From Turbatrix aceti (taxonomy: Eukaryota; Nematoda; Chromadorea; Rhabditida; Panagrolaimidae), in NCBI GenBank assembly GCA_963969345.1, contig OZ017766.1:10106001-10170000 (forward strand): a stretch of 64,000 nucleotides of DNA, given 5' to 3'. Below, one piece after another: positions 44,626 to 56,800 of this stretch. Each line of letters opens with the position of its first letter. Position 1 is the first letter of the stretch. The notes beneath the pieces were generated by a model. That model was given only the letters and a program-made list of their open reading frames with translations. It searched no databases and was not told where the DNA came from. The position numbers were made by a program, and so were the translations under genes.

Positions 44626-46106
44626 TTTGTTTATACTATTCGTTTAGTGATAACAGGTAACATTGGTAAAAATGAAGTAAAACGAAAACGAACATTGATT
44701 TGTAAATTGGTTACTAATTGCTAATTGATTAGAAGTTGAATTAAAAAACCGAAATTTTAGACAGACGTTAAAATATAAACAAAAGAATTAAAAATCATGC
44801 GTTCCGGAACCAAATACATAAAAGCTGAAAAAAAATTGATCAAACTCAATACACTTTTTCTACAACGAAAAAAATAATACACTTTTTTCTACAACGATAT
44901 ATAATTTTTTGTGCAAATCACAATTAGGATCCTGCAACGAATTTTTTTTTTAAACTCTCCAAAGCCCTCCAAAAACGAACGTCACTGCCAAAAACCATTT
45001 TCTATGTGTTTTGTCTTCATCAACTTCAGTACTGATTGCGCGCAAAAAAAAGTACGCAACAGTCAATGCGCAACAAAGCTAATAAACAGGTGATCGATGT
45101 CATGCCATAAAAATATTCCACACCCTCTATTACAGCAGAAAAAAACAACAACAAAGTGCAAATGACCTGCATAAATCTCGTTTGTTGCAGCGTAATGTAC
45201 ACCCAAGGATGACAGTTTAAAACAAAAAAAATATAGAGTAAATCTAAAACGGGTTTGCAAAAATGTTTTTGATATTTTTTGTCGTTTTGAAAAATAGATT
45301 TTATTTGATTTCTTATGCCTGGAACCAGAAATGTTGATTTTTGTTTCAGGAACCCAAAACCCAACATTTTGTCTGATTCCTGAAGCGAAAATCAAAAAAT
45401 GTATTACATGTTGTCAATTAAAAAAAAATGAATGTAAAAAAGTTTTAGATTTTTTAAAAAAACAGTACAATTCAATTCAATTCAATTTATCTCTTACTCG
45501 TACACACGGGATTATACAAATCAGTGGGGTCGTACGAAGAGTGGGGTCGTATAACCGGACACAAAATTTTATGACAGCTGATATGCTTACATCACTGATA
45601 AAAATGTAATACGTTAAAAACACGAATCACATTATGTCCATGCTTTGTGTCAAAAAAGCATAACCCAGTGTAAAAATAAAATTTGTACATACATCTGCAA
45701 TTTTATTCTCGTTCACACAAATGTGATAAAAACTACGGATTTTGAAGTATGGTTGAGTGCATGCTTGTTTTTCCCATTTGGCCAACCCAATTGTGCTTGT
45801 ATGTTTGTTGCGTTTGATTCATTCTATCTTACATCGCTCACAAATTAGTCTTGTCAAGGTGATGAGACCATTCATCTGTCGTCTTTTCTTATCATAGTGG
45901 TTTCTGAGGGGGCGGGCGATACACAAACACGACACACAAGTAAACCACAAATCATGTAGCAGTGGTACCCCGGAGATTCTTCGTACTACATAAAAGGCCA
46001 GGCCAAGTTGTGCTGGCATGAGTGGTGATATTGTTTAGATATACATACATATAAATTATTCGGGGTATGTATGTCCACTAGATGACAGGTTTATTACGGG
46101 GTGTTT

Positions 46107-46147
46107 GGGGGGGGGGTATGGACGACGCCCCCCCCCCCCTCCCCCCA
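46107..46147. repeat. Facing G-run and C-runs
   Basis: A run of about ten G is followed, after TATGGACGACG, by about twelve C, then CTCCCCCC. The two can pair as a hairpin or form G-quadruplex and i-motif structures. It lies about 460 bp upstream of the acyl-CoA synthetase ATG. Confidence 0.7.
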
Positions 46148-46610
46148 AATTTGTGCGGGCGGGTGATAATGATGGTCGCGGCGAAAGGCGGTCTGCCTCT
46201 GCCATCCGCGCACAATCTTTTCTTCTTACATTAGTTTTTGTGTCCCCCTAGCCTTGCGGTATGTTGATCGGTCGGTGATGGTTTACTCCAACCCAGTCAG
46301 CCAGTTAGTTAGTAGTTTGTTAGTCAATCAAAATTTGATTAGTATCTACCCCCATAATTTTTTTGTCGTGTCGCTTAATTTTTTGTCAAACAATTTTCAC
46401 CGACTTGCACTTTGCCCCCAAATTTTTATCTTTACATTCAATGTTTTTATTTTGTTTTCAGAAAGTGTCAAAATTTTATCACAACTCATAAAATTGACAA
46501 AATCTTTGTACTATCATCACGACAATAACCCTTTTTTTATTTCCCTGTCTGCAGTACTACTAATTTTACTACTGACCACGATCACGACCACGATAACGAC
46601 CACAATTGCC

Positions 46611-49483
46611 ATGCAGTTATCCGATACTACAGACACGATTATCGATCGGTAAGTGAACAAAAAAAACAGTTCTAATTTGATTTCTGAAATTCTTGCATTT
46701 CCAAAAACCAAAAACCTATCACATTTTTTTTGCTATCAACACTGTCTTTCGTCTTTCTTTATCACATGTTTTGCATACATTAGGCAGACTTGTTTTTGAT
46801 GACAGACTAATACCTTTGCCCCCGGGGTGTTTTTTTTTGCACATTGGTTCCATGAAACAAAGTTAAATAGTATTACACAAGTTTTCGTGGTGAGAAACTA
46901 ATGATTTTTTGATTTTCGTGTTGAAAACCCGGAATTTAGATTTTCGAGCTAAGAATAGAGAACTTTTATTTTCGTGCCAAGAAACAGAGAAACACAAGTT
47001 TTCGTGCAAGGAACCAAAAATTCTGGTTTTCGTGGTAGGATCTCAAAACTTAGGTTTTCGTGCCAGGACCCAAAAGCATTTTTGGTTTTCGTGTCAGGAA
47101 CCCAAGAAACTCTGATTTTCGTGTTAAGAACCCCAAACCTCAAAATGTGGTCCGATTCCCCCCATATTTATAATATTTTTTTTTATAAATTGATCATAAT
47201 CAAGATCATAATTTTCCGTCAACGTAAACAAAAACAATACAAAGTCCAAGTACATCAATTTTACATCCATCCCCTTTAACACCAAAAACAATCTCCCAGA
47301 AGTTGTGATTATTTTTTTAAACCTGACGTCACCATATTTTTTTTTAGTATCACAACCGCTTACTCATGGATATCATCCAACCTCGACGCCACAGGCTATA
47401 GCCTAGCAGCCGTCGCTACGGTCAGTTCCATAGGCCTGGCTTATTACATTTGGAGTCAAAAACAACAACAGATTCCCTGCATTGTCAGCTTCAGTCGACA
47501 GACTAATATTCTTCCTGTGAGATTTTAAACGCCACCTGGCAAACAAATACAGGTAAACATTTTTTTTTTCAGGATGGATCCCGAGTTGTTGCGCTGCTGA
47601 ACAGTGTGAATGATTTGACACCTTATCAGCACAAGGATATGTTAACTCTCTATGAGGTCATCCCACGTGGAGCCAAGATCTCAAATAATGGTCCTATGCT
47701 TGGTACACGACGCAAGCAACCCGATGGAACTGAACCCTACACCTGGATTACCTACAACGAGGTTCTAACCCGTGTGGATTATATCGCGCAGGCCATGCGT
47801 GTTGCAGGGATCCCAGCTGGTCAGGGTGGATTTATCTGCATCTACGCTAGAAACTGCGAAGAATGGGTCATCGTCGAACACGCTTCTTACGCGTTTTCGA
47901 ACGTCGTTGTCCCTCTCTACGCCACACTTGGTCCCGATGCTTGCACATTTACGATCAATCAGACCGAGTCGACTATCGTCTTCGCAGACGAACTTCCAAA
48001 AGCTCAGGGAATCTTGGCTCAGATTGAAAATGTCCCGACTATGAAAAATTTTGTCGTCATGGTTGACAGTATTGATTCTGCTATCCGGGACGCTTTCGAC
48101 CAGGCTGGATGCTCTATTTGGACTTTTGCGGAATTCGAAGCGTTGGGAAAAAATGCTTCGAGACAAGAACATCAGAAGCCAAAGCCTGAAGACCTGGCTA
48201 CGATTTGTTATACATCGGGAACGACTGGAACGCCGAAGGGAGTCATGTTGACCCACGGAAACATAATCGCAGATGTCACAACCTATTCCCTGTTCAGTTA
48301 CGTCAAAGTCGGATCCGATGACGTCATGATGTCTTTCCTGCCTCTGGCCCACATGTTTGAACGCCTGATGGAAAATATCATGTATGAGCAGGGTGGTCGA
48401 GTCGGATTTTATCGTGGAGATATCCGAAAGCTCACTGCGGATATGCAAGAGCTTAAGCCGACAATTATTCCCCTGGTTCCAAGAATATTGAATCGTATCT
48501 ACGATACCGTAATGACCAATGTCAACAAATCTGTGGTCAAAAAAATTCTCTTCAATTTGGCACTCGCATTCAAAAACCAAGAACTCAGACGTCGGGTTGT
48601 TAGAAACGATTCTATTGTCGATGGATTATTTTTCAAACCAATTAGAGATGAACTTGGAGGAAATGTTAAAATACTCCTCACAGGATCCGCTCCGCTTTCT
48701 GAAAATGTTCTAAACTTTATCCGAGCCTCGTTCGGATGCGTTGTTATCGAAGGTTACGGTCAGACAGAGTGCACTGCTGGAGCTACAGTAACCATTGAGG
48801 GAGATTATGTACCTGGCCATGTTGGAGTGCCTTCGCCGTGCAATGCTGTCAAGCTTGTCGACGTGCCGGAACTGAACTATTTTGCCAAAGACGATGCAGG
48901 TGAAATCTGCATCAAGGGCCACAATGTTTTTATTGGATACTACAAAAACGAAGAACAAACAAAGGAAACACTGGATTCAGATGGATGGCTTCATACCGGA
49001 GATATCGGTCGATGGACGTCTCGCGGAACTCTCAAGATTGTCGATCGTAAGAAGCACATTTTCAAGTTAGCCCAAGGCGAGTACATTGCACCTGAAAAAA
49101 TTGAAATCGCATATTCTGAATCCAAACTGGTTGCTCAATCTTTTGTTCATGGTGAAAGTCTGAAGACTTGTCTGATTGGAATCATTGTTCCCGACCCACA
49201 CGAACTCAAAGCGGCCGTCAAGCAGGAACTTAACCTGACTGGAATTTCATTTTCGGAACTCTGCAAGCGAGATGACGTCAAACAACTCATCCTCAAAGAC
49301 ATCCTTGCAATCGGCAAAAAAGTTGGCCTACATTCCTTCGAACAACTCAAGGATATCTATGTTACGTCCGAATTCTTTTCCGTCGAAAATGGACTCCTAA
49401 CTCCTACACTCAAATCTAAAAGACCTCAACTTAAAGCTCACTTCAAGAAGCAGATCGATCAGATGTATTCCAAACTGTCATAA
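46611..49483 (+). CDS. Long-chain fatty acid--CoA ligase (ACSL1/5/6-like)
   Basis: Exons are 46611-46648, 47348-47516 and 47573-49483, coding about 705 aa, close to the roughly 700 aa of animal ACSL1. The enzyme activates long-chain fatty acids to acyl-CoA with ATP, feeding lipid synthesis and beta-oxidation. Residues about 28-50 form an N-terminal membrane anchor (YSLAAVATVSSIGLAYYIW), placing it on ER or outer mitochondrial membrane. The AMP-binding P-loop reads TSGTTGTPKGVMLTH. Further motifs are SFLPLAHMFERLMENIMY, YGQTECTAG, the fatty-acyl signature DGWLHTGDIG and DRKKHIFKLAQGEYIAPEKIE. All catalytic motifs are present. The ATG at 46611 was chosen for in-frame splicing to exon 2; the frame is open further upstream. 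An acceptor-like CTGTCTGCAG at 46543-46552 may be a trans-splice site. AATAAA follows the stop within 10 nt. It is tail-to-tail with MED13. Confidence 0.93.
46870..47140 (+). repeat. TTTTCGTG repeat cluster in acyl-CoA synthetase intron 1
   Basis: At least eight copies of TTTTCGTG, each followed by a variable G(C/T)(C/G/T)AGGA(A/C)CC-like word, occur at about 30-40 nt spacing. They are non-coding and on the sense strand of the gene. Same family as in the FHA and MED13 introns. Confidence 0.7.
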
Positions 49484-50801
49484 AAATAAATCCGTGTTTT
49501 TTGTCCAAAAAACACGATGACTTAGATTTTTTTCCTTTCCTTACTTTTCTTTCCTTGCCTTCGTCTTTTTTTATGGGTTACAAAAAAATTGTCTATAAAT
49601 TTTCCATGTGATGTTGTCAAATAATAAAAATTACCTTGACTATGTCCGATGTGACTTGCAACTATTAATACTAGTATTATAAATATTTTATAGTCATGTC
49701 AGTGTTCTTTGTTGTCAAATGGAATGATGACTGGGAACCAGCCGAGCGAGGAAATTAAATCATTTGAAAAAAAAAAGATAGAAAACTGGTGGGTTTGGTT
49801 GAGTGAGTGAAATACCACTGGACCACTGGTCCGTTGGGTAATTATCTAATTTGATTACCACAGGAAACGGCAACGAAACTACAAAGCAATAAAAAATACA
49901 TATTATGTAGGTTTGAGTAAAGAAAACAGCGACATCAAAGGTCAAAATGTTGAAAAATGAACTCTCGACACGAAAAAAAGTTGATTTTTGGTTTCAACAC
50001 GAAAAAAACTGATTTGTTATCTCGGAACGAAAAAAGTTGATTTTTGCTCTCGACACAAAAAAATAGATTTCTGCTCTCAAAACGAAAAAAAATAGATTCT
50101 TGCTCTCGACACGAAAAAAAACTTCCGATTTTTTTCCTTTTTTTGTTGCCAGTTGATGTGTGTATTGTTTTCCGATCGTTTCCTTAATTAATGAATGTTA
50201 CATTTTTTACACCGCAAAAAAATCGTAAGACATTGGTCATCCGATTTTTTACCTTTTTTCCTTCATGGCATGATGATCTGATTGACCCAACCTGTGACCA
50301 TATATCGCGTTTCACGGAAAAAAATATTAAAGAACATTTCTTCTGACAGTTCAATGACAAACTAGAACAAAATTCGCGCAACTGATACACACGTGAAATT
50401 CTTTCTGCCACGTGAAAAAAAAAATTACTGGAAAGTCCAAAAAACCCGTACATAAAAAAATTTTGAAATCGATGTTTTTTCAATTTGTTCTACATAGTTA
50501 TTTTGTTTTCGTTGCTATATAACTATGACCGCATGTTTTTATCGTAATGCAAACAAAGCTTATCAAAACAAACACAAAATATATATAAGTATGTACCCGA
50601 GTGTGTGTGTGTGCGTGTGCTGTGCCGTTAGAAAGAAAAGCAAAAAAAAAATGATGCAGTGAATGGGTGAAAAAAAAGCTTGGATGAGACGGGACAAAAA
50701 ATAAATAAGACAATTGAACAATACAGAAAAAAAAGTTCGTTAGTCATTATGGAATTATGTATTGTTAGCAGGGTGTCACCTGCAGGCAGGTGAATAATAA
50801 A
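49484..50801. other. Convergent intergenic region between ACSL and MED13
   Basis: Contains an AATAAA just after the ACSL stop and a cluster at 49955-50120 of CTCGACACGAAAAAA units (five or so, about 35 nt apart). A TG-repeat (GTGTGTGTGTG) lies near 50601-50612. No gene is supported. Confidence 0.55.
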
Positions 50802-53800
50802 TTAATATAGAGTACTCGTGACTCCGTTGTACAACCGGACGAGATTCTGGATATGAATTGGTAGACACGATCGTCGCTGACCACTCATAAAGTCCAGATT
50901 TAGCCATGATAGATCGTTGTAGGTTTGGAGAATGTATCTGGAAAAAAAGATCGTAATCTAAGATTTTCACATCAGAAAACAGTTTTAAAAAAAACTTTCA
51001 ATTCGAAAAAAAAACTGAAATAAAAAAGTTTGCATTCTAAAAAAAATCTAAAAATTCGAAAAAAATACCGTAATTTTAGTATAGCATTTCTAAAAATAAT
51101 CTTAGTTGGAAAAAAATCGTAATCCTCCGATTTAGGTTTTTTACTGTAAAAAAATTTTAATTTACGTTTTTTACCGTAAAAAAATTCAAATTTACGTTTT
51201 TTAAGTTAAAAAAATCTAATTTACGTTTTTTACCGTAAAAAAATTTTACCTCCAAAAAAGGGAAATGTAAAAAATAACGTAATTTCACTTTTATTCAGGA
51301 AATATCGTAATCTCACAATCAGTAAATTTCCAAAAAAAATCGTAAACAGAATTTTTGAGTAAAAAATTGGGAAAAAAAACGAAATTTTAATTTCACAATT
51401 AAAAGACACTCTGTGAGCCGATTTAGGACCAAGGGGGGGGGGATCGACGACCCCGTGTTTTTACAACCCCCAAATATTTTGTGCCAAAGTTGCAGGTGGC
51501 AGGGGGGGAGGAACAGAAATAAATATAAAAAAAATTCCAGAAGCCGGATTCTGGAGTTACGGCTTCTGGAAGTTTTTGACGTCAAATTTTCAACTTGCTT
51601 CAAAAAATCTGATTTTTGGCATACAGGGGTATCTTGGCACGCGAAATCGACTGGTGTACTCAGATTTTTTTTTGAACTTCTGATTTTTTCGGAATTATTG
51701 ATTTTTGCAATTTTTCGACATTTTGCCTTACATTTTTGGCTACAGCATTTGCATTTCTTCTGGGGGAGCAGTGAGGTTCAGATATTCTTGTAGAGCATGT
51801 TTTTCTGAGTCTGGGATAAAAAACACAAAAAAAAGTGGTAACACTTTTGTGACCATCCTCGGGCATTTATCGCGCGCACTCGACAAAAAAAGAGTGTAAA
51901 CAGCATCTTTTTTGCCTCAACTGACAAAAAAAGGCGTGCGCGCGCGTAAAAGGAGTCATGTTTAAAAAAAGGCCCTGAAGCTCATTTTTATTTTTTCTGC
52001 TAGTGGTTACCTGAATAGGTTTCATCATGTCCTGAAGATTGTAACAAGTCACTTTTGCGTTTAATCCGACAATTTGAGGCATTGCTACAGGCATTTCAAA
52101 AAACTGAAAAGTTGGAATGCTGTAACTCGTGGCAAAATAATACGATAAAAAACACAAGTAACTTAAAGCAATGTTTGGGACATGCCCAAGCCTACCCAGC
52201 AGAGTTGTCGACCGAGCCAAAATTGCCGAGCCGAGCATTCGAGCCGCTCGGCTCGGCTCGGTGGTCCTCGAGCCGAGCATTCGAGCCGCTCGGCTCGGCT
52301 CGGTTGCCCTCGAGCCGAGCATTCGAGCGAGCGGCTCGGCTCGCTCGAACCGAGCATGGCAATTTTTTCCACTCAATTTTCGCTTAGAAAAAAAATTTTG
52401 GAGGCACAAAAACTATTTTATAACAAAAAACGTGTTTGGAATTGTGGAATTCAGCGTAAATAAACTACAAATATCATAGTTTTGGCATAAAAAAAAATTC
52501 ATTTTTCGTCATTTTTGGGTAATTTTTTAGGCTCGGCTCGGAATCCTCCGAGCCGAGCATTCGAGCCGCTCGGCTCGGCTCGGTGATCTTCGAGCCGAGC
52601 ATTCGAGCGAGCGGCTCGGCTCGCTCGGTCTGGCTCGAAATGCTCGGCTCGATGCTCGGCTCGGTCGACAACTCTGCTACCCAGGTGACCGCTAGCATAA
52701 AAAACAAAAATTGGCTTTAGGGCATTTTTTTAAACATGACTCCTTTTACGCGCGCGCGCGGTTCTTTTTGTCAGTTGAAGCAAAAAAGATGCTGTTTACA
52801 CTCTTTTTTTTGTCGAGTGCGCGCGATAAATGCCCGAGGATGGTCACAAAAGTGTTACCACTTTTTTTTGTGTTTTTTATCCTAGACTCAGAAAAACATG
52901 CTCTACAAGAATATCTGAACCTCACTGCTCCCCCAGAAGAAATGCAAATGCTGTAGCCAAAAATGTAAGGCAAAATGTCGAAAAATTGCAAAAATCAATA
53001 ATTCCGAAAAAATCAGAAGTTCAAAAAAAAATCTGAGTACACCAGTCGATTTCGCGTGCCAAGATACCCCTGTATGCCAAAAATCAGATTTTTTGAAGCA
53101 AGTTGAAAATTTGACGTCAAAAACTTCCAGAAGCCGAAACTCCAGAATCCGGCTTCTGGAATTTTTTTTATATTTATTTCTGTTCCTCCCCCCCTGCCAC
53201 CTGCAACTTTGGCACAAAATATTTGGGGGTTGTAAAAACACGGGGTCGTCGATACTAAATCGGCTCACAGAGTGTCTTTTAAAACGGAAAAACTACCGTA
53301 ATCAGAATTTTTGCACCAAAAAATTTTGTTAAAAAAGTTTTTAGTGCCAAACTCGGAAAATTACCGTAATCAATTTTCACCCCCCCCCCCAAAAAAAAAA
53401 CTCCAACTCACTTCAAAACCTCATCGGTGGCACTAGAATCCAATGGATGCGATACAGCATTGGACATCGTGAGATCGTCAGCCTGCTGGACGTGAGCAAT
53501 CGTAATATGCAGTGAGCTTTTGAGGTGGACAGGTGTTCGATTTCTCGCATTCGGACACATTGCCCAGAACCACTCAGGTACGTCCTGCGCAGGTGCGGTA
53601 GACACGGAATAGCCGACGGCAATGGGCTGGTTGGAGAAAAGCGTCGTCGTCGGACCTTCGCCCTCAAATTCGAGATCTGCGATGTTTTCGAGACCCATCT
53701 CGCTGAGATCGTTGTCACCGGTGTCAAAGTTGGCATCCATGAAATCGACGTCGGCATCGTCTTCGCCTTCGATTAGGCCTTGATCTTGGGAGTTCTGAAA

Positions 53801-56800
53801 AAAAAATTTGAAAAAAAATTCAAAAAATGTTGAAAGACAAAATTTTAGTACCAAAAAAATATCGTAAACATTTTTATCAAACAAAAAAAATTTTGCCAAA
53901 AAAAAAATTAACTGATTGCCAAATTTTTTTTTCTAAATAAAAAATGAAAAAATGTAAAGAAAAAATTTCACAAAAAGTTATCGTCAAACAAGTTCACTTT
54001 TTACGGTTTTGTTACTTTTGTTTTTGGACGTAACACTTTTTTACGTTATTTTATTATGTACTTTTCGTTTTGCGAATAACATTTTTTGTGCCTATTTTAT
54101 TATTTTTGGTGTGCTGAATAACATTCAAAAGTCGTCTGTTTTATTACTTCTGTTTTTGGAAGTAACAATTTTTGACGTTATTTTGTTCCTTCGGAAAAAA
54201 TTGCGTTATTTTTTAATTTTTTTTTAATTTCTACGTTTTTTTTTACAAAAAACTGTAATTCGAAGCGCGCACCCCAAAAAACTCACCGAAATATACGGCG
54301 ACGTAGGAAAGACGACAATATGCGTAATCGAGTGATCATTATGCAAATTTCGAATCTTAGAATTCAAATCCGGCATAAACTTTTGCATGACCCTGAGAAA
54401 CGCTTCAGCTTCCGTGCTCACGAGGCACGCCGTAATGAGTGCCGGAGTCTCCGAGTATCCATGTGAGATCGAACACGTACGACACGTGCCTCCGAGGCCA
54501 CAACCAACACCACCAGGACCACCCATAGCCGAAAATCCACCCGGACCACCACCCGAAATAGGAGCCGGTGTCATGAGATCCTTATCCCTTCCCTTGAGCA
54601 TCAAATTGTACGTTTGTAAATTTTTCTTTGACAAAATATGCGTCCATGCTTTGAATTCTCCATGACCAAGTTTTCCAAATCTTCCAATAACCAGTCTCCA
54701 ATTTTTCGTATCAAGAGACATCACGCCTTGTATATACTGCCAGAGTCGTTGAATTGCATCTCCGACGTGTGATAGCATGGAAGCCGTTCCACCCGAGTGT
54801 ACATTCTTTGCATTGGTCCTACGGTAGAGTGACAGTACGATCGTATCTGCTAGCTGTCCTCGATCATCCGTGACAGAAGCAATGATGTATTCATCCTCGA
54901 TTAGACAGTACGTAACAAATAATACCTTTTCTTCCGGATTCTTGACAACACACCTGCCTTTCTTGATTTCAAAAGAATTCATCCTCGGTGCTAGGATGAA
55001 TGGATTCATCGGGATACGATGGTATTGTTCAGGTGTGGATACGGTAACTGAATCGAGGATATCCCTTACCTGGGAGGCGGGGCCAAATCTTGTCATGGAT
55101 TTTGCAATTATACTCTTGACGCAATCACTTGTTACATTTCTTGGCTGACTGTAGACCGTAAATGACAGATTTTTCAGAATATCGGTCGAAGTCATCGAAT
55201 CGCAAAGCCAGGGTACAGACAAATTCTGGACATGTTCGTGTACCGGATCACAGGTGACACCAGCGTAGTCGAGGACAGTTCGCATGGGAATAATTTCAAA
55301 TTGTACCCTCGGGCGATTTTCAAAAGGTAGTTCCCGGATAATTGAATTGAAAGCTCGGAGAAGTCGAACAAAAACAGATTTTGCGTTCGATTCGTCACAG
55401 GAATCGGTACCGTAATCAAATGGGTTGACAACGTAGACGATGACCATGTGATCCAGCACCTGGTTACCCTCATCGGCCTGGTAGAACGTTTCTACCCCAT
55501 TTCGAATCGAATCTTCCGAATTTGGATCATCGAGGGGATTTTCCCCATTTGGCTCATTTCCTCGGGTATTTTGCCTCGTTGGGAGGTATCCGGTATTGAC
55601 AGATCCCATGTGAAGTTCACCGGCTGGAAGAGCAGCTGCTGGCTTGCCCTCGACAGGTGGAGGCAGGAAGCAGGGATTTTTTTCAAACTCAGCAAATAAA
55701 TCCCGGTACGCAGCTTCGAAGTAGCAATTTTTGGAAAATACCGTAGACGTTGATTTGAAGAAAGCTGAGACAATCTCGATAAAACGATTGACGTAAATCT
55801 TGGTACGATCAACGAGACCGACCCGGAACGTGTCGGTGGGTTTGACTTCCCGGTCGAGGGTGCAGGGAATGCGGAGGAAAGATTCGGCGGTGAGACCTAA
55901 TGCGTCCATGCCCTTGGAGGGGACGGGTAGGTGACGGCCCAGTCTGCAGCGCTCGTAGACACTAAAAAAATTTATTTTGTAAAAAATACGGTTAGAAAAT
56001 GGTGGAAATGAAAAATTTGAGAATTTCGTGGCGAGAGTTTTCATAATGCAAAAAATTATCAATTTGAGAAAATTTGAAGCAAAAAAATATCAAAAAATCG
56101 CTCCAGAAAAAAAACTATCTAAACATACCGTAAAAAAATGAACATAATTTTTGCATATTACGATATTTTTTAAAGAATCATTTTTATTTATTTAGCTTGA
56201 CGTTCTTTTTTTATAAAAATCATAATTTCAAGCGTACGAATTCTAATAAAAGTCCAAAAAAACTGAACCAAAAAAAAATTACTGTAATAATAAAAGTTTG
56301 TTTTATAACTTTTCATTTTGCGAGTAACAATTTTTGAAACTATTTTGTTTCTTCAGGTGCGATGAATAACGTTTGAACTTCGCTGTTTTATTACTTCCGT
56401 TTTTGCGAGTAACATTTTTTTTGCCTATTTTATTACTTCAGTTGCGCCGAGTAACAACTTTTGTCACTGTTTTGTTACGTTTGGTGCGCTGCATAACATT
56501 CCAAAACCTTATTACGATACTTTTTCAAGTAACAAATTTTTTTATTTTTACAAAAAATGCGCGTATGTATTTTTTTCTTCCAAGTAACAATACTTTTTCG
56601 TCAAAAAAAACCCACGTTCTCAAATCATCCATAAAATCTCTACACTTCTCGACGACAATCGGTAGCTCCGGTAGCACAGCAATGTAGAGTACATTCTTCG
56701 GCCAGGAATACGGTGCAAGTCCTAGGCGATCCCATGCCCAGACAACCGCCGGTGAGAGTCTCATGAGTTCACGATCGGTGCCCAGGAGTACGTTTGGCAG

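Larger units (their letters stand above)
43685..46610. other. Intergenic DNA between the receptor and acyl-CoA synthetase
   Basis: Divergent promoters of the flanking genes must lie here. I see a G-run of 12 or more near 44393-44404, a TATA-like site at 44482 and a G/C-run pair at 46107-46147. The other frames are not convincing. Confidence 0.45.

Noticed and set aside
47765..48580. 271-codon antisense open frame inside acyl-CoA synthetase
   Set aside because: Complement of a conserved coding exon with no domain of its own.
52055..52707. Arg/Ser/Ala-rich open frames over the hAT arrays
   Set aside because: They are translations of the GAGC/CGGCTC tandem array in every frame, not proteins.
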